Positions 26,197 to 36,833 are shown, numbered from the stretch's first letter. The stretch is 64,000 nucleotides of DNA from CAVURW01 sp963743595 (GCA_963743595.1 CAVURW010000170.1:20092-84091); one strand, 5' to 3'. Program-made: numbers and translations. The notes: generated by a model not told the origin, from the letters alone.

Positions 26197-27429
26197 TTAG
26201 AGTGGCAACCCTCGCATCCCTTTTCCCAGTCGATCCCGGATCTCGGCCAGTTTCGCCTCGCGATCGCGATCTCCAGCGGCCACTTCTCGCTCAATCTCGA
26301 TCACTTCGCGCATCGTTTGAATCGCCTCATCCGCCACGGTGGCCAGCACCTCGATGTTCCGGGCATCTCCGCCTAAACTGCGCGCCGCGCTCGTAGCCGC
26401 GTCATGCGCTCCTTTTGAAGCCAGCACGGTGATTTGCCTCGCCGCCTCATCCAGCTTTTCGGATTCCTCAGCCGCACGCTGGATATCCGCCTGCACAGCA
26501 GCCTGCGAAGCCACCGCCATCAGGCGCGGGATCACCACAAACAGACCGTTGGAGATCTTCATCATCCGAGTCTCCGCCGCCCGTTTGTTCTGGCCGATGA
26601 TGGGAATCAGCAGCGCCGCACCGACCAGATTCTCCCGCATCTCCGCCACTTTCCCTCTGAAATTGGCCAGAGCGCTGCGAAACTCCATGACTTCCGCAGC
26701 ATCTGCGGCATCTCCCGTGCGAATCGCATTCAGGCGCATCGCTTCCAATTCCTCGTGCCCTCGATCCAGCGCGATTTGCCCGGCGGCGATTTCAATCTTC
26801 AATCGGTACAGGCTCTTTTTAATCGCGACAGTCTGCTGCTCCAGCACCGAGATGGTGACCGATAAATCGGCCTGCGTCTTGCGCGCCTTGGCCATTTCTT
26901 GATCCATGAGAGTCAAAAAATGTTTCCGGTTTTCTTGAAAACCCTTCAGAGCGGAGTGAGCCGCTGTAAATACCTCAAAGATCTTCCCAACGATGCCTTT
27001 GGACTTCGAAAGATCAGACGCCGCTTGCGCTTGAAGATCCTCAATGTGCAGCAGCTTAACTCCATCAATCACCGCCGCCGCAATACGCCCGACTTCTCCG
27101 GCATCGCCCAGACGAACTCCCGTCAATAATTGGCGCGAAGCCTGCGCGATCTCAGACATCACATTGCCGCCGTGATCCAGCTGCGTTTGGGTCCTGCGAA
27201 AGTCGACTTTGGCCGCCGACGCTTTCGCCGCCGAAAGATCACCCTCACTCAAGTTCGAGAGCTCCACCAAACGAGCCGGTTTCTCCACCACCGCCAGTCG
27301 GGTGTCGGTCGTCGGCACCACCACGATCTGCTGCGATTGCGGAGCCGGGGTCGCCACCGGCGCATCGAGATCAATGATCTTGTCGAAATCGGACAGATCC
27401 AGCGGCTCAGTCGGTTTATCTTCGCTCAT
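26197..27429 (-). CDS. telA: TelA/KlaA-type toxic-anion resistance protein
   Basis: 410 residues from ATG 27429. After a disordered acidic/proline N-terminus of about 70 residues it shows the long helical TelA core, including KGIVGKIFEVFTAAHSALKG, the coil QADLSVTISVLEQQTVAIKK, the FRGKVAEMRENLVGAALLIP segment and a C-terminal helical bundle. TelA family proteins are linked to tellurite and membrane-stress resistance, often beside Ter-type genes. Here the partners are two YbjQ-like genes, an association that recurs in bacteria. The first gene of a four-gene minus-strand operon. Confidence 0.82.
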   Translation of the reverse strand: MSEDKPTEPLDLSDFDKIIDLDAPVATPAPQSQQIVVVPTTDTRLAVVEKPARLVELSNLSEGDLSAAKASAAKVDFRRTQTQLDHGGNVMSEIAQASRQLLTGVRLGDAGEVGRIAAAVIDGVKLLHIEDLQAQAASDLSKSKGIVGKIFEVFTAAHSALKGFQENRKHFLTLMDQEMAKARKTQADLSVTISVLEQQTVAIKKSLYRLKIEIAAGQIALDRGHEELEAMRLNAIRTGDAADAAEVMEFRSALANFRGKVAEMRENLVGAALLIPIIGQNKRAAETRMMKISNGLFVVIPRLMAVASQAAVQADIQRAAEESEKLDEAARQITVLASKGAHDAATSAARSLGGDARNIEVLATVADEAIQTMREVIEIEREVAAGDRDREAKLAEIRDRLGKGMRGLPL

Positions 27430-27564
27430 CTTAGGTTGGAACTTACCTGCACTTGGCGCTGTTTTAAAGAGAAGATTTGCAGCCACTTCAGTCGCCGTTG
27501 GAAACTCAGGTTCCTCTTCCAAAATCCTTGCTCAGCAGCAGAACCCGAGCACACTTCTGTTACC

Positions 27565-27873
27565 GTGAACCGAACATATTCTACGATTTTCACAGTATTT
27601 CTTGTCTTCAATGCGGTCTTCTTGATCCTAGCGATCTTCGCAGGAAGTGTATTGAATCCGCCTGTTGGTTTAACGGAAGCCCAAATCGCCTCAATGAACA
27701 AAGATCTGTTGCAGGAGGCTTTCAAGAATGACCAGGAAGGATTCTTTGTCGCTACCCGATTGGCTCGTAACATTTCCGTGGTTCTGGCTGCAGTCAGCCT
27801 TGCAAATGGGATCATGTTCGTTTGCCTTAGGAGCACGCTGAAGAATCGAGCGTCGCCACCGAGTTCGTCGTAG
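27565..27873 (+). CDS. Small membrane protein
   Basis: 102 residues from GTG 27565. Two membrane helices (about residues 8-28 and 70-90) with a soluble loop between (LTEAQIASMNKDLLQEAFKN). The coding frame extends upstream across the TelA gene but that part is antisense. Divergent from telA. Unknown function. Confidence 0.55.
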   Translation: MNRTYSTIFTVFLVFNAVFLILAIFAGSVLNPPVGLTEAQIASMNKDLLQEAFKNDQEGFFVATRLARNISVVLAAVSLANGIMFVCLRSTLKNRASPPSSS

Positions 27874-27904
27874 ATCTCTCGTTCCGACGTAATCAAACCG
27901 CAAC

Positions 27905-28384
27905 TTAGTAGATGATCAGCTTACCGTTTGGAAAATCACCCTGCCAGCCGCAAGGGTAATGACCATTAACATACCAATAAGCTTGGCTTGCGTAAAATGC
28001 AGGTGGGAAAACATCAGAATACTCAGCTTCGATACAGACGGCCAAAATATCCCACTGCACACTGTCTTCGAACGATTTTGATAATTTATTTTCCACCGAA
28101 ACCCGCTCGATCTTAATCTTAACAAACGGTATTACCGTTTTTTTTAACTCAATGACTACATCATTCCATTGACGATAACGTTCCTTGGATCGTTCCAGAA
28201 TCCTGCCGCTTAACTGATTGATTGCCTCTAAGCAAAGATTTTCCCATTCCGGTTGTGAACTTGACTTAATAGTATCATCCCACGAAGAGAGTACGATGGC
28301 TGATTCAGTATCCTTGACGCCAACCTTGGTGAACCATTCAGACTTTTCTAAATGATCTAATGTGGCAAGAGTGTTAGGACGCAT
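27905..28384 (-). CDS. Hypothetical protein, paralogue of 40727-41212
   Basis: 159 residues, soluble. It aligns over its whole length with the protein at 40.7 kb: shared TLAT start, EWF--VGV-D, SSW, PEW--LCLEA-NQ, WND-V, V-WDIL, EAEY-DV-PP-FYASQAYWY and a C-terminal FPNGK-IIY. AT-rich like other immunity or accessory genes. The family is not one I can name; two copies 12 kb apart suggest a mobile or toxin-associated module. Confidence 0.65.
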   Translation of the reverse strand: MRPNTLATLDHLEKSEWFTKVGVKDTESAIVLSSWDDTIKSSSQPEWENLCLEAINQLSGRILERSKERYRQWNDVVIELKKTVIPFVKIKIERVSVENKLSKSFEDSVQWDILAVCIEAEYSDVFPPAFYASQAYWYVNGHYPCGWQGDFPNGKLIIY

Positions 28385-28458
28385 CTTAGAGTGTAGTCTA
28401 TTCAGTGGTGCCTATGGATTATACATTTTTTCCAACGGGCACAGCATTTTCACGCCCT

Positions 28459-29970
28459 TCACTTCCCCGTGCGATCCAGATAATCGATGAAGTTCGCTTC
28501 GATATCGCCAGTGGCGGAGCCGTTATTCACCGTGAACTTGGCGACGTAGAAGTAATCGGAGTTCTTTAGCAGGACGCGCGGGCCCTCGGTCTTTTCTGAG
28601 GTGAGATCGGTGATGATGTCGGTGTGATCTTGATTGATCACGCGTCCGTCTTCCGAGATCGTCCACTCGAACTTGAAATCGAACTGTTTCGGGTTCGCGG
28701 TTGTCGGTGTGCGCGTGATCTTCAGATCGATTTTGCCATGCACATTCTTTGGCCAAGCGGCGGCATCGGCGGGGTAGGTGGCAAAGTCCTCCTCGGCACT
28801 CTCATCCAGGGAGGTCGGCCCGGCGGCATCGTAATCGAGGTGTCGTGAGATGGCGGGCAGCTCCACGCGGTTATATCCTTCATCCGGGACGAAGGTGGCC
28901 CCTTGTTTGACGTCAAACGACTTAAAGTTCCGCACGATACAACTGATGTCGTTGTAAAGGAGATGTCGACCCGGCGCTAAAGTCGGCGAGATCAGCTTGC
29001 GAATGTGATCGGTCTTTTGGCCGTCCACCACCATCGCCTGGTTATCGATCTTCGAGTCGTCATCGAACGAGAAATCGATGAGGGAAACCGTGGTGCCCGC
29101 TGCTGCTCCCGCCACAATGGGCGTCCCCGGCACCACCGCAGGAGTCGGCGTCGACGCCGTGTGCCCGCCGAATTGATACGCGAGCAATCCCACAACGACC
29201 GCCGCAAGAGCACCAATCGCAAACAACGGGATCAATCGTGATTTGGAGCGCGACGCTAATCCGCCCCGTGGCTTCCTGGGATTCACGTGGTCCGGATTAT
29301 AGGCTTCATAAATTTCGATCTCTTCGGGAATGCCCTTTAATTTGTAGCGGCCATGTTCCTGCCAGGAGATCGTGTTTTGTTGAACGCCCGTGCCCATGAG
29401 CCAGCCTTTGGCGGAATCGAAGACGGGGTAGGTCATCAAGATTTGGCCGCCATCCGCTAGGCCCTGGACGCGGGCCGCGCGATTCACGTGCCGCCCGAAG
29501 ACGTCCAGGCTGACCCGGTCTTCCGTGGTGACTTGGCCGGTGTGCAGGCCGATCCGCACGGAGAGCTCTGGCTGGCCTGGCGGGATGTTCCGGTTCGCTT
29601 CCCGAATTGCTTTTTGAATCTCCAGTGAGCGAGCGACTGCCGTGGAGGGCTCGGAGAAAATCGCCATGACCGAATCGCCGATCGTCTTGATCACGCGCCC
29701 GCCATTATCGCGCTCGATGATCGGGTGAAGAATAGCATCATGCGCCCGGCGAAATTCATTCGAAAACGTCTCGCCATGTTTCTCCGCGATCTCGGTAAAG
29801 CCTTTAATATCTGTAAAGAGGATGGTCAGAACCGCCGTGTTCTTTTGCTTGCGATATTGATCGACCAGCGAGAGCTCTGCGGCTTGAAAATCGGGTAACG
29901 TGTCGAGCGTATCGATGCTCACCATCAACCTCGATTGTTCAGAAGTAAGTTTGGGCTGTGTGGGTTGCAT
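28459..29970 (-). CDS. Membrane-bound class III adenylyl cyclase
   Basis: 503 residues. The cyclase domain comes first (about 40-200): metal Asp in LFTDIKGFTE (D54) and D99, adenine-specifying K95 (VIKTIGDS) and D156 (LDVFGRHVN), transition-state N163 and R167. The Lys/Asp pair predicts ATP as substrate. A membrane helix at about 246-267 separates it from a C-terminal, probably periplasmic beta-rich domain of about 230 residues with no recognised family. This N-in cyclase, C-out sensor order is seen in several bacterial cyclases. It is one of two cyclases in the window. Confidence 0.88.
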   Translation of the reverse strand: MQPTQPKLTSEQSRLMVSIDTLDTLPDFQAAELSLVDQYRKQKNTAVLTILFTDIKGFTEIAEKHGETFSNEFRRAHDAILHPIIERDNGGRVIKTIGDSVMAIFSEPSTAVARSLEIQKAIREANRNIPPGQPELSVRIGLHTGQVTTEDRVSLDVFGRHVNRAARVQGLADGGQILMTYPVFDSAKGWLMGTGVQQNTISWQEHGRYKLKGIPEEIEIYEAYNPDHVNPRKPRGGLASRSKSRLIPLFAIGALAAVVVGLLAYQFGGHTASTPTPAVVPGTPIVAGAAAGTTVSLIDFSFDDDSKIDNQAMVVDGQKTDHIRKLISPTLAPGRHLLYNDISCIVRNFKSFDVKQGATFVPDEGYNRVELPAISRHLDYDAAGPTSLDESAEEDFATYPADAAAWPKNVHGKIDLKITRTPTTANPKQFDFKFEWTISEDGRVINQDHTDIITDLTSEKTEGPRVLLKNSDYFYVAKFTVNNGSATGDIEANFIDYLDRTGK

Positions 29971-30088
29971 ATGTGGAAGTTAAAGGGCGCGTAAATGCGT
30001 GTAAAAGGCGCGGCATCCCGTCCTTTTTGGGTTAGACGGACACGAGCGGAATGTCTTCAAAAAAGTTTACGCGTGGTGATGATTTCAG

Positions 30089-30256
30089 GTGGGCCTGGAA
30101 CATCAGCCACCGGAAGCAGCTCGCCTCGACGGCAGCGGCGTCTGCGAACATGCGCTTCAACCCCTCTCGCCTGCGGCGCGGGCTGTGTTTGTTGGTTTTG
30201 TAATTGGGATCGTTTGCGGCCTCGGCGTTGGTAGGTGGCGGACTCAAATGATTTGA
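30089..30256 (+). CDS. Possible small single-TM protein
   Basis: A GTG-started frame of 55 residues whose C-terminal half is a convincing membrane helix (AVFVGFVIGIVCGLGVG) followed by Arg/Trp/Arg. The upstream half is polar with Glu/Pro. No Shine-Dalgarno is visible and the same DNA can be read on the other strand, so this is tentative. Confidence 0.3.
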   Translation: MGLEHQPPEAARLDGSGVCEHALQPLSPAARAVFVGFVIGIVCGLGVGRWRTQMI

Positions 30257-30289
30257 CGCAGGCCTACAGGAGGCAGCCGTTTGTTACCT

Positions 30290-30330
30290 CTACCCAGGGT
30301 TGCCTCGCTACGCTCGTTACCCTTCGCTAA
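30290..30330. repeat. CCCAGGGTT-CGCTACGCTCG-type dispersed repeat
   Basis: The sequence around ACCCAGGGTTGCCTCGCTACG continues into GCTCGTTACCC, forming an imperfect inverted repeat (AGGGT / ACCCT). Very similar patterns are common as short dispersed repeats in Planctomycetes and Verrucomicrobia genomes. Only one copy is in this window. Confidence 0.4.
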
Positions 30331-30419
30331 GTCATGGCCGGCCCGTCGGGCCTAAAGGCAGGGAAGCAATTTTGAGGTCGGCGCTGAGTCGGTAGCGCGT
30401 AACCATTTATGGGTTCAGC

Positions 30420-30455
30420 GTCACGCTGGTCACGCTGGTCACGCTGGTCATGTTG
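30420..30455 (+). repeat. 9-bp tandem repeat (GTCACGCTG)
   Basis: Three exact copies of GTCACGCTG followed by a degenerate fourth (GTCATGTTG). It lies 36 nt before a small membrane gene and may sit in its leader or promoter. Confidence 0.7.
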
Positions 30456-30490
30456 CTTCTCGTTATTGGATTCACCTGCTAAACAGAGGT

Positions 30491-30718
30491 ATGGCTCTCC
30501 TTTACTACTCAGACAAGACCGTGCCATCCGAACCGGTCCGATTGAAGCCGGAGCCCTCGCATCGGCTTCTCAATCGATCCGAGTTTTTCGAGTCTTTCCG
30601 TAATCGTCCCGGCACGTTTCTGCTGGGTATTCTGGGCACCCTCGTCTACGGCGTGTTCCACTGGTTTGATCTCATCAATTTCGTGCTCACGTTTGTTTGG
30701 GATCACTGGCATACATGA
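30491..30718 (+). CDS. Small single-TM protein
   Basis: 75 residues. A basic/proline N-terminus (YYSDKTVPSEPVRLKPEPSH) precedes a hydrophobic C-terminal half (TFLLGILGTLVYGVFHWF then LINFVLTFVWDHWHT). An AGAGGT stretch lies next to the ATG. Likely a real small inner-membrane protein; function unknown. It converges with the VIT/VWA gene. Confidence 0.6.
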   Translation: MALLYYSDKTVPSEPVRLKPEPSHRLLNRSEFFESFRNRPGTFLLGILGTLVYGVFHWFDLINFVLTFVWDHWHT

Positions 30719-30730
30719 GGGACTAACCTG

Positions 30731-33034
30731 CTACGGAGTCACCTCATACACGCCATCGGCCAGCGCCATTTTCACGTGGTCGCCCAGGGCCAGAAACGGT
30801 AAGGCATCCGGGTGATTCGAGATGAACGTGAAGTAGTCGTCAGTACCGAACTTGATCGTCGTCACCTTATCGCTGTTCACCTTGGAGACCTTGCTATCCA
30901 CCCATTCATCTCCTGTTAAGAAGACTGCGCGACCCGCCACCACTTTTTGGTTGAGCGTGTATTGAATCAGCCGCTGCTCGGCGGTTGGGGCCGTATCTAC
31001 GGATGATGCGGATCGTTCGAAGTTCCCTCCACGAATCACCCCACCCATCGGTGCATTCATCGTTTTGGACGCTTCGTTCTGAAGCGTATCGTAATCGGCC
31101 GCATTATTCGCGTTCTTCATCGCGTTCTGCGCCCGCGCTGCACCCACGCCTTCTCCACCGGACTCCTGAGTCTGGAATTGATGGTACGCCTGATACGATG
31201 TATCCCGAGCCTGCGAATCCTTATCCAAATCACTCATAACGCGGTTATTCACCCCCACGTTCCGCGTCTTTTCATCCTCGGCAATCAAGTAGGCTGTATA
31301 GGGCGTCACCAAACCAAATTGCCGCGCCAAATCGGTCACCTCTTGTTTCACCTCGGCGTTCTCGCCATTCATCCGAATCTGATCGAGCAAATAGCCCACG
31401 CGCCGAGTCGCCCAAAGCTTCGCGACGAACGGTTGATCCTTCGATTCTTTAGGAAACGTCAGCGGCACGGTAAACTTCTCTTTCCCCTCTTCAGTCACGC
31501 CCTCCAGACTCGCGTCCCCCGAGCCATCGGCGGTGTAACGCCCGCACACCACCACTTGATCGCCTTTAAAGAGATCAGGCATCGGCTCAGGATACATCTT
31601 GGTCACGCGAATTCCGTCGGGGAAATTCACCTTCACTTGCGCCAGCACTGGCTCCTTCACTTTATCGAAAAAGGTGGAGACCTTCACTTCGATGTCTTCC
31701 GTCGGGAGAACGTAATCGCTCACCGCGTGAGTGTTTTCGGCAATGCGATCGAGCAGCTTCGCATTCACATCGGTGCCCATGCCGAAGCAGAAAATGCGAG
31801 TCCCCTGCTTCAGGGCCTCATCGGTTTCACCCACAATCGCTTCTTCGCTCGTCTCCCCAACCGTCGGCATACCATCGGTCAGAAACACGATCGTGTAGGG
31901 TCGATCGGACTTGTCCGTCCGCAGTCCCATCGCTTGATGGAGCGCCGAGTAGATCGCCGTGCCTCCGCGCGGTCTCATCTTTTGCACGAAGTGCTGAGCC
32001 TCCTCCACGGCCTTATCATCCGCGAGCGTGAGTTTTCCAAACAACTGCTCCGGCTCAGTCGAAAACCGAATCACTTCAAATCGATCATCGGGGTTCAAAT
32101 TCGCCAAACAATAGGCCAGGGCTTTCTTCGCCTGCACCAGCTTATCGTCATCGGCCATGGAGCCCGATGTATCGAGCACGAAAGTCACATCTTTCGGTAG
32201 ATGCTTTGATTCCGTCAACGCGCCGGGCGAGGCCAAGAGCATGAAATAACCCTCATCGTCATCGGAGGTCTTGTAAGTCACGAGATCCAGCGCCGCACCG
32301 CTCTTTTTCGTCGAGAAATAGAGCTGAAAATCAGTATTCGGACGCACATTCTTCGCCTCATAACCGACCACGGCATGGGTCGAATCGGTCCGCTTCACGT
32401 CCACTTCCTGGCTTGGCGAATAGATGGCCGAGAGCGTGTCGGACTCACTCACGTTTACGGTCACACTCACATCGCCAATCGGTGCCGAGGAAAATTTTTC
32501 CGTATTTAACGGGTACACGTAGCTCACCAGGCCGGAATCTGATTTCAACACCTCTGAATAGACGATCTTCACCTGCTTGTCGCTGTGTCCTTCGATCGGG
32601 AAAATGCGCACCTTAAACACGCTACGATCTGCATATTCCAGAAGCGCCGGATCGCGTAATTTCCGCACGATATCCTCGTAAATATCCCGCGCTTTACCCG
32701 CGTCCAGCAACTCCGCTTCCTGCTCCTTACCGTTCACTTGCATCGAAAACTTGTCGATCTGCGCGAGCTTTGGAACCGGAAAGAGATAGGTTCCCTCCAC
32801 CGATTGCGGGTTCGGATTGTAAAACGACTCATCGACGGTGGTCGTCGCAATTTGGCCGTCGATGTTTACTGAAACGTGGTGATACTTCACTTCCAATGGC
32901 GCAAACGGAAAGTGATGCGGCGGCACAATCACCGGCTCCCTCACGATTATGAATCCGTCGGCCCACCCGTTAGAGACTAACGCCCCAAAGACCGCACAAA
33001 ACAACGCCATAACCCGCCAGAAATGATGGTTCAT
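30731..33034 (-). CDS. VIT and von Willebrand A domain protein, secreted
   Basis: 767 residues from ATG 33034, beginning with a signal peptide (FWRVMALFCAVFGALVSNGWA). The VIT domain spans about 25-160 (VSVNIDGQIATTTVDESFYN, EGTYLFPVP). The VWA domain at about 280-460 has a complete MIDAS: DTSGSM, RPRGGTAIYSAL and FLTDGMPTVGE. The rest is a beta-rich C-terminal region of about 300 residues, with a charged stretch. VIT-VWA proteins resemble inter-alpha-trypsin inhibitor heavy chains and sortase-target proteins and are thought to act in adhesion or protein interactions outside the cell. Confidence 0.9.
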   Translation of the reverse strand: MNHHFWRVMALFCAVFGALVSNGWADGFIIVREPVIVPPHHFPFAPLEVKYHHVSVNIDGQIATTTVDESFYNPNPQSVEGTYLFPVPKLAQIDKFSMQVNGKEQEAELLDAGKARDIYEDIVRKLRDPALLEYADRSVFKVRIFPIEGHSDKQVKIVYSEVLKSDSGLVSYVYPLNTEKFSSAPIGDVSVTVNVSESDTLSAIYSPSQEVDVKRTDSTHAVVGYEAKNVRPNTDFQLYFSTKKSGAALDLVTYKTSDDDEGYFMLLASPGALTESKHLPKDVTFVLDTSGSMADDDKLVQAKKALAYCLANLNPDDRFEVIRFSTEPEQLFGKLTLADDKAVEEAQHFVQKMRPRGGTAIYSALHQAMGLRTDKSDRPYTIVFLTDGMPTVGETSEEAIVGETDEALKQGTRIFCFGMGTDVNAKLLDRIAENTHAVSDYVLPTEDIEVKVSTFFDKVKEPVLAQVKVNFPDGIRVTKMYPEPMPDLFKGDQVVVCGRYTADGSGDASLEGVTEEGKEKFTVPLTFPKESKDQPFVAKLWATRRVGYLLDQIRMNGENAEVKQEVTDLARQFGLVTPYTAYLIAEDEKTRNVGVNNRVMSDLDKDSQARDTSYQAYHQFQTQESGGEGVGAARAQNAMKNANNAADYDTLQNEASKTMNAPMGGVIRGGNFERSASSVDTAPTAEQRLIQYTLNQKVVAGRAVFLTGDEWVDSKVSKVNSDKVTTIKFGTDDYFTFISNHPDALPFLALGDHVKMALADGVYEVTP

Positions 33035-33195
33035 CAAAAGCCCTGACGCACGAGCGGGAAGATGCGCGCGAATTATTTTTCCGGAGGCCACCTCCGACTG
33101 CCTCTCCTACGTATAGGGGTTGTTTTCCGAGGAGGCACCCTACTAATGGTGGTTTCGAGTTGCAATCGCCTTCAAGGTTCGATAGATGAAGGCGG

Positions 33196-36100
33196 ATGTA
33201 TTTGAAGTCTTTGCAGGTGGTGGGGTTTAAATCGTTTGCGGACAAGACGACTCTCAATTTTCATCGCGGTGTCACGGCCATTGTAGGGCCGAACGGCTGC
33301 GGCAAGAGCAATGTGCTCGATAGCATTCGCTGGGTGCTCGGCGAGCAATCCGCTAAGGCGCTGCGCGGCGGTGAAATGCGGGATGTGATCTTTTCCGGTA
33401 CGGACACCCGCTCGGCTCTGGGTATGGCGGAGGTCTCACTGACCTTCGGCGAGTGCGAGGCTGAACTCGGCACGGAGTTCCATGAGGTGACGCTCACCCG
33501 GCGCGTATTCCGCGATGGTGCCAGCGAGTACGAAATCAACGGCACCGGCTGCCGACTTCGCGATATCCAGGAGCTTTTCATGGACACGGGCGTGGGGCGC
33601 TCGGCCTACTCGATCATGGAACAGGGCAAGATCGACTTGATTTTGTCGTCGCGCCCGGAAGATCGCCGCGCGATTTTCGAGGAAGCGGCTGGAATCACAA
33701 AGTACAAGAGCCAGAAGAGAGAGGCGCTGCGCAAGCTGGAGAGTACCGAAGCTAATTTGCTGCGCTTGGCTGACGTTGTTCGCGAGGTGAAACGGCAGGT
33801 CGGCTCGCTCCAACGCCAGGCAGCCAAGGCGCGTCGATTCAAAGAAGCGCAAATTGAGCTGAGCGGCCTGGAGCAACGGCTGGCCCGTTATCAATTCAAC
33901 ACCTACACAAGCACCATCGCCCGGCTCGAAGCGATCGTGGGAACCGCGCGGGTGAAGCATGAGCAGGTGACCGGGCGCTTGGAGACCGAGGAAAAGCGGC
34001 TGGAGGAGTCGCGTGCTGAGCTGAACGCGCTGGAAGCGGATGTGAACCGATTACGCGATGATGAGGCCGGGTTAAAACAGGTGGTCGACCGCGCCCAGGC
34101 GAAGGCGATTTCAAGTCGCAACCGTGTGGAGGAATTTACGAAAATGGCTGATCAGGCCCAGCAGGAGGTCGATTCCACAGCCGAAAAGATCGTTGCCGGT
34201 CGTGAGCATTTGGCTGAGTTGACGCGCCAGGTGGAAGAGAGCCGGGGCAAGGTGGAAGCGATGAAGAAAGAGCTGGAGGCCGCGCAAGGGGCTCAGCTAG
34301 ACGCGATGCGGAAAGTGAACGCCTGCCGGGGCGAGGTCAGCCAGGCGGAGCAACATAAATTGACTCAAGAACGGCTGATTCAACGCCAAGAGCAAGAGAG
34401 CGCCGGTCTGAGCGCCCAAATGGCGGGATTTCAAGAGCGTTTCGCCGCTCTCAAGCTCGACGAAACCGGCCTGCTGAAGCGCGTGGAAGAAGCGACCGCT
34501 CAACTGGCCGCGACGGTGGAAAAAGTGAAGCGCGAAGAGGAGTTACTGCGCGAAAAGCGGACCGGTTTGCAACAGGCCACACAAGGTCAGCGCGAGGCGG
34601 AGGAGGCGCTGCGAACGGCTGAACGCAACCGCAATGAAGTGAACCGTGCGCAACAAGCCCTGCAAGCTCGGCGTGACGCCCTGGCCCAACTTCAAAAACA
34701 AAACGTCGACGCGCCGCAAGCGACCCAGCGGCTGCTTAAATCGGGTGCAGGCGAAATGATGGGCACGCTGGCGCAGTATGTGAGCGTAAAGCCGGGCTAC
34801 GAGCGCCCCCTGGCGGTTCTCTTGGGCGACGCTTTTCAGGCGTTGCTGCTGAAGGACTCAGCGCAGGTGGACGAATGGCGTAAGAGGTTGAATCGCAATG
34901 AACAATGTGTGTTCGCGCCGATAGAACTGGCCCGACCGCCGGGCGATGCTTCTGAAGGCGAGAATGCCCGCGCGACTTCGTTCATGAGTTGCGATGCGAA
35001 GGTGGCCGGCTTGGTAAACGCGTTGCTGGAAGAGGCGTATGTCGTGGACGATCTAGCGGCTGCTTGGGCTCTGAAAGCGAAGCTGCCAATCGCAACTGTA
35101 GTGACCGCGCAGGGCGAGCTGATCACGCGCTGCGGCGTGCTTTGCGTGGGGCAGGATAACGGCGCGGCTCTGGCGGTTCTTCATCGACAGGCGGAACTTC
35201 GCGGCTTGGAAACGGAGATCGAGAAGGCGAACGCAAATACCAGCGCAGCCCAATTGAACGTGGAGAGAGCGCAAGAGACTGTAAAAGAGCGGCAGGCGTC
35301 TGTGGTGAAGCTTCAGAACGAGGCGCAGGCCCATGAGGTGGCTTTGGCGACGCTGCGGCAGGAAGAACGGAATTTACGTGCTGGTCAGGAACAATTGAAT
35401 CGGCAGAAGGATGTCACCGGGCGTGAAGTGGCGCGGCTAACGGCTCAGGAAAGGGAGAATGCCGAGAAGGCTGAGCGTCTCCGCGTGGCGATGGATGAAG
35501 CGAAGCGGCTTCAGCTGGAAGCAAGCGAGAAACTCACCGCGTTGCAGGCGAGATTGACTGAGTTGCAGGCCGAGGATCAACGTCAGCAGGGTGTGGTAAC
35601 GACCGCGCGTCTGGAGCTAGCCGGGCTTACCCACCAATGCGAGGCGTTCGTTGGCCAACGCGATCCCGTGGCTCGGCGCGTGCAGGAATTTGTGGAGCTG
35701 AACAAGCGTCGCACGCAGGAGCTGGCGGAGCATCGGGAGCGGGTGGAGAAGGCGCAGGTAGAGATCACGGAGAGCGAGAGGACGGCTGAGAATAAAGCGG
35801 TGTTTCTGGCGACGGTGACCGGCCTGTTCGCCACCGCACGGGAGAAACGTGCCGATGCGATTCAACGGATTCTCACGATGGAATCGGCGCTGAAGGGCCT
35901 TCGTGTCGAGCAAGGAAATTTGCAACAGAGTCGATCCGGTGACGAAGTGGCTCTAGCCGAACAGCGGTTGCAGCTCACCAATGTGCGGGAACGCGTGCAG
36001 CGCGATTATCAGACGGAGCTGGAAGAATTGACTCCGCTCACCGAGGAAGATGCTGGCACCGATTGGACGAAAGTGGAGGTGACCGCGCGCGAAAAACGGG

Positions 36101-36795
36101 TGGCTCTGGATGCGATGGGGCCGGTGAATCTCGACTCGATAGCGGAGTACGATGAGCTGGAAGAACGGCTCAAGTTTTTAACCGCGCAAGAGGCCGATCT
36201 GGTGCGCAGCCGGGATCAATTGCTCCAGGCAATCAAGGAGATTAATGCGACCACGCAAAAGCTTTTCGTGGAGACCTTTGTGCTGGTGAAAAAGAATTTC
36301 CAGGAGATGTTTGTCGAATTATTCGGCGGTGGTAAAGCCGATCTGACCTTGCTGGATGAAAACGATCCGCTGGAATGCGGCATCGAGATCACGGCCAAGC
36401 CGCCGGGCAAGCAACCGCAGAGCGTCACGCTGCTAAGCGGCGGTGAAAAGACGATGACCGCGGTGGCCCTGCTCTTCTCCATCTACATGGTGAAACCGAG
36501 CCCGTTCTGCGTGCTGGATGAGATGGACGCGCCGCTGGATGAATCGAACATCAACCGGTTCATCAAGATGCTGCAGCGATTCGTGAGCCAGTCGCAATTC
36601 GTGGTGATCACGCATAATAAACGGACCATTAGCATCGCCGACGTGCTCTACGGCGTGACCATGGAAGATCGCGGCGTCTCGCGGTTCGTCTCGATGCGCC
36701 TGAGTAAAGGTGAGCCGGTCGACGCGGAAGCGGTCGCCGGTGTGAATCGCGACGATGGGGTGCCGAGCTTGGCCGAGGCGGTGAGTCGGAATTAG
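33196..36795 (+). CDS. smc: Chromosome segregation protein SMC
   Basis: 1199 residues, the usual SMC length. Walker A is GPNGCGKSN (31-39); the N-terminal head is followed by a long coiled coil, a hinge around 505-660 ([20 protein letters not shown] to [12 protein letters not shown]), a second coiled coil, and the C-terminal head with signature [19 protein letters not shown] and Walker [16 protein letters not shown]. It organises and segregates the chromosome as a homodimer with ScpAB. scpA and scpB are not adjacent. Confidence 0.97.
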   Translation: MYLKSLQVVGFKSFADKTTLNFHRGVTAIVGPNGCGKSNVLDSIRWVLGEQSAKALRGGEMRDVIFSGTDTRSALGMAEVSLTFGECEAELGTEFHEVTLTRRVFRDGASEYEINGTGCRLRDIQELFMDTGVGRSAYSIMEQGKIDLILSSRPEDRRAIFEEAAGITKYKSQKREALRKLESTEANLLRLADVVREVKRQVGSLQRQAAKARRFKEAQIELSGLEQRLARYQFNTYTSTIARLEAIVGTARVKHEQVTGRLETEEKRLEESRAELNALEADVNRLRDDEAGLKQVVDRAQAKAISSRNRVEEFTKMADQAQQEVDSTAEKIVAGREHLAELTRQVEESRGKVEAMKKELEAAQGAQLDAMRKVNACRGEVSQAEQHKLTQERLIQRQEQESAGLSAQMAGFQERFAALKLDETGLLKRVEEATAQLAATVEKVKREEELLREKRTGLQQATQGQREAEEALRTAERNRNEVNRAQQALQARRDALAQLQKQNVDAPQATQRLLKSGAGEMMGTLAQYVSVKPGYERPLAVLLGDAFQALLLKDSAQVDEWRKRLNRNEQCVFAPIELARPPGDASEGENARATSFMSCDAKVAGLVNALLEEAYVVDDLAAAWALKAKLPIATVVTAQGELITRCGVLCVGQDNGAALAVLHRQAELRGLETEIEKANANTSAAQLNVERAQETVKERQASVVKLQNEAQAHEVALATLRQEERNLRAGQEQLNRQKDVTGREVARLTAQERENAEKAERLRVAMDEAKRLQLEASEKLTALQARLTELQAEDQRQQGVVTTARLELAGLTHQCEAFVGQRDPVARRVQEFVELNKRRTQELAEHRERVEKAQVEITESERTAENKAVFLATVTGLFATAREKRADAIQRILTMESALKGLRVEQGNLQQSRSGDEVALAEQRLQLTNVRERVQRDYQTELEELTPLTEEDAGTDWTKVEVTAREKRVALDAMGPVNLDSIAEYDELEERLKFLTAQEADLVRSRDQLLQAIKEINATTQKLFVETFVLVKKNFQEMFVELFGGGKADLTLLDENDPLECGIEITAKPPGKQPQSVTLLSGGEKTMTAVALLFSIYMVKPSPFCVLDEMDAPLDESNINRFIKMLQRFVSQSQFVVITHNKRTISIADVLYGVTMEDRGVSRFVSMRLSKGEPVDAEAVAGVNRDDGVPSLAEAVSRN

Positions 36796-36833
36796 CGCTG
36801 TTCTGGAAACTTGGATTGCGGTTCAATGCCGAT

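Larger units (their letters stand above)
29971..30490. other. Gene-poor stretch with repeats
   Basis: Holds a possible 55-residue membrane ORF (30089-30256), a CCCAGGGTTGCCTCGC-type repeat and a 9-mer tandem repeat, each listed separately. An antisense frame across 30032-30247 was not judged coding. Confidence 0.4.

Noticed and set aside
30420..30455. CRISPR-like array
   Set aside because: Units are 9 bp with no spacers, a simple tandem repeat.
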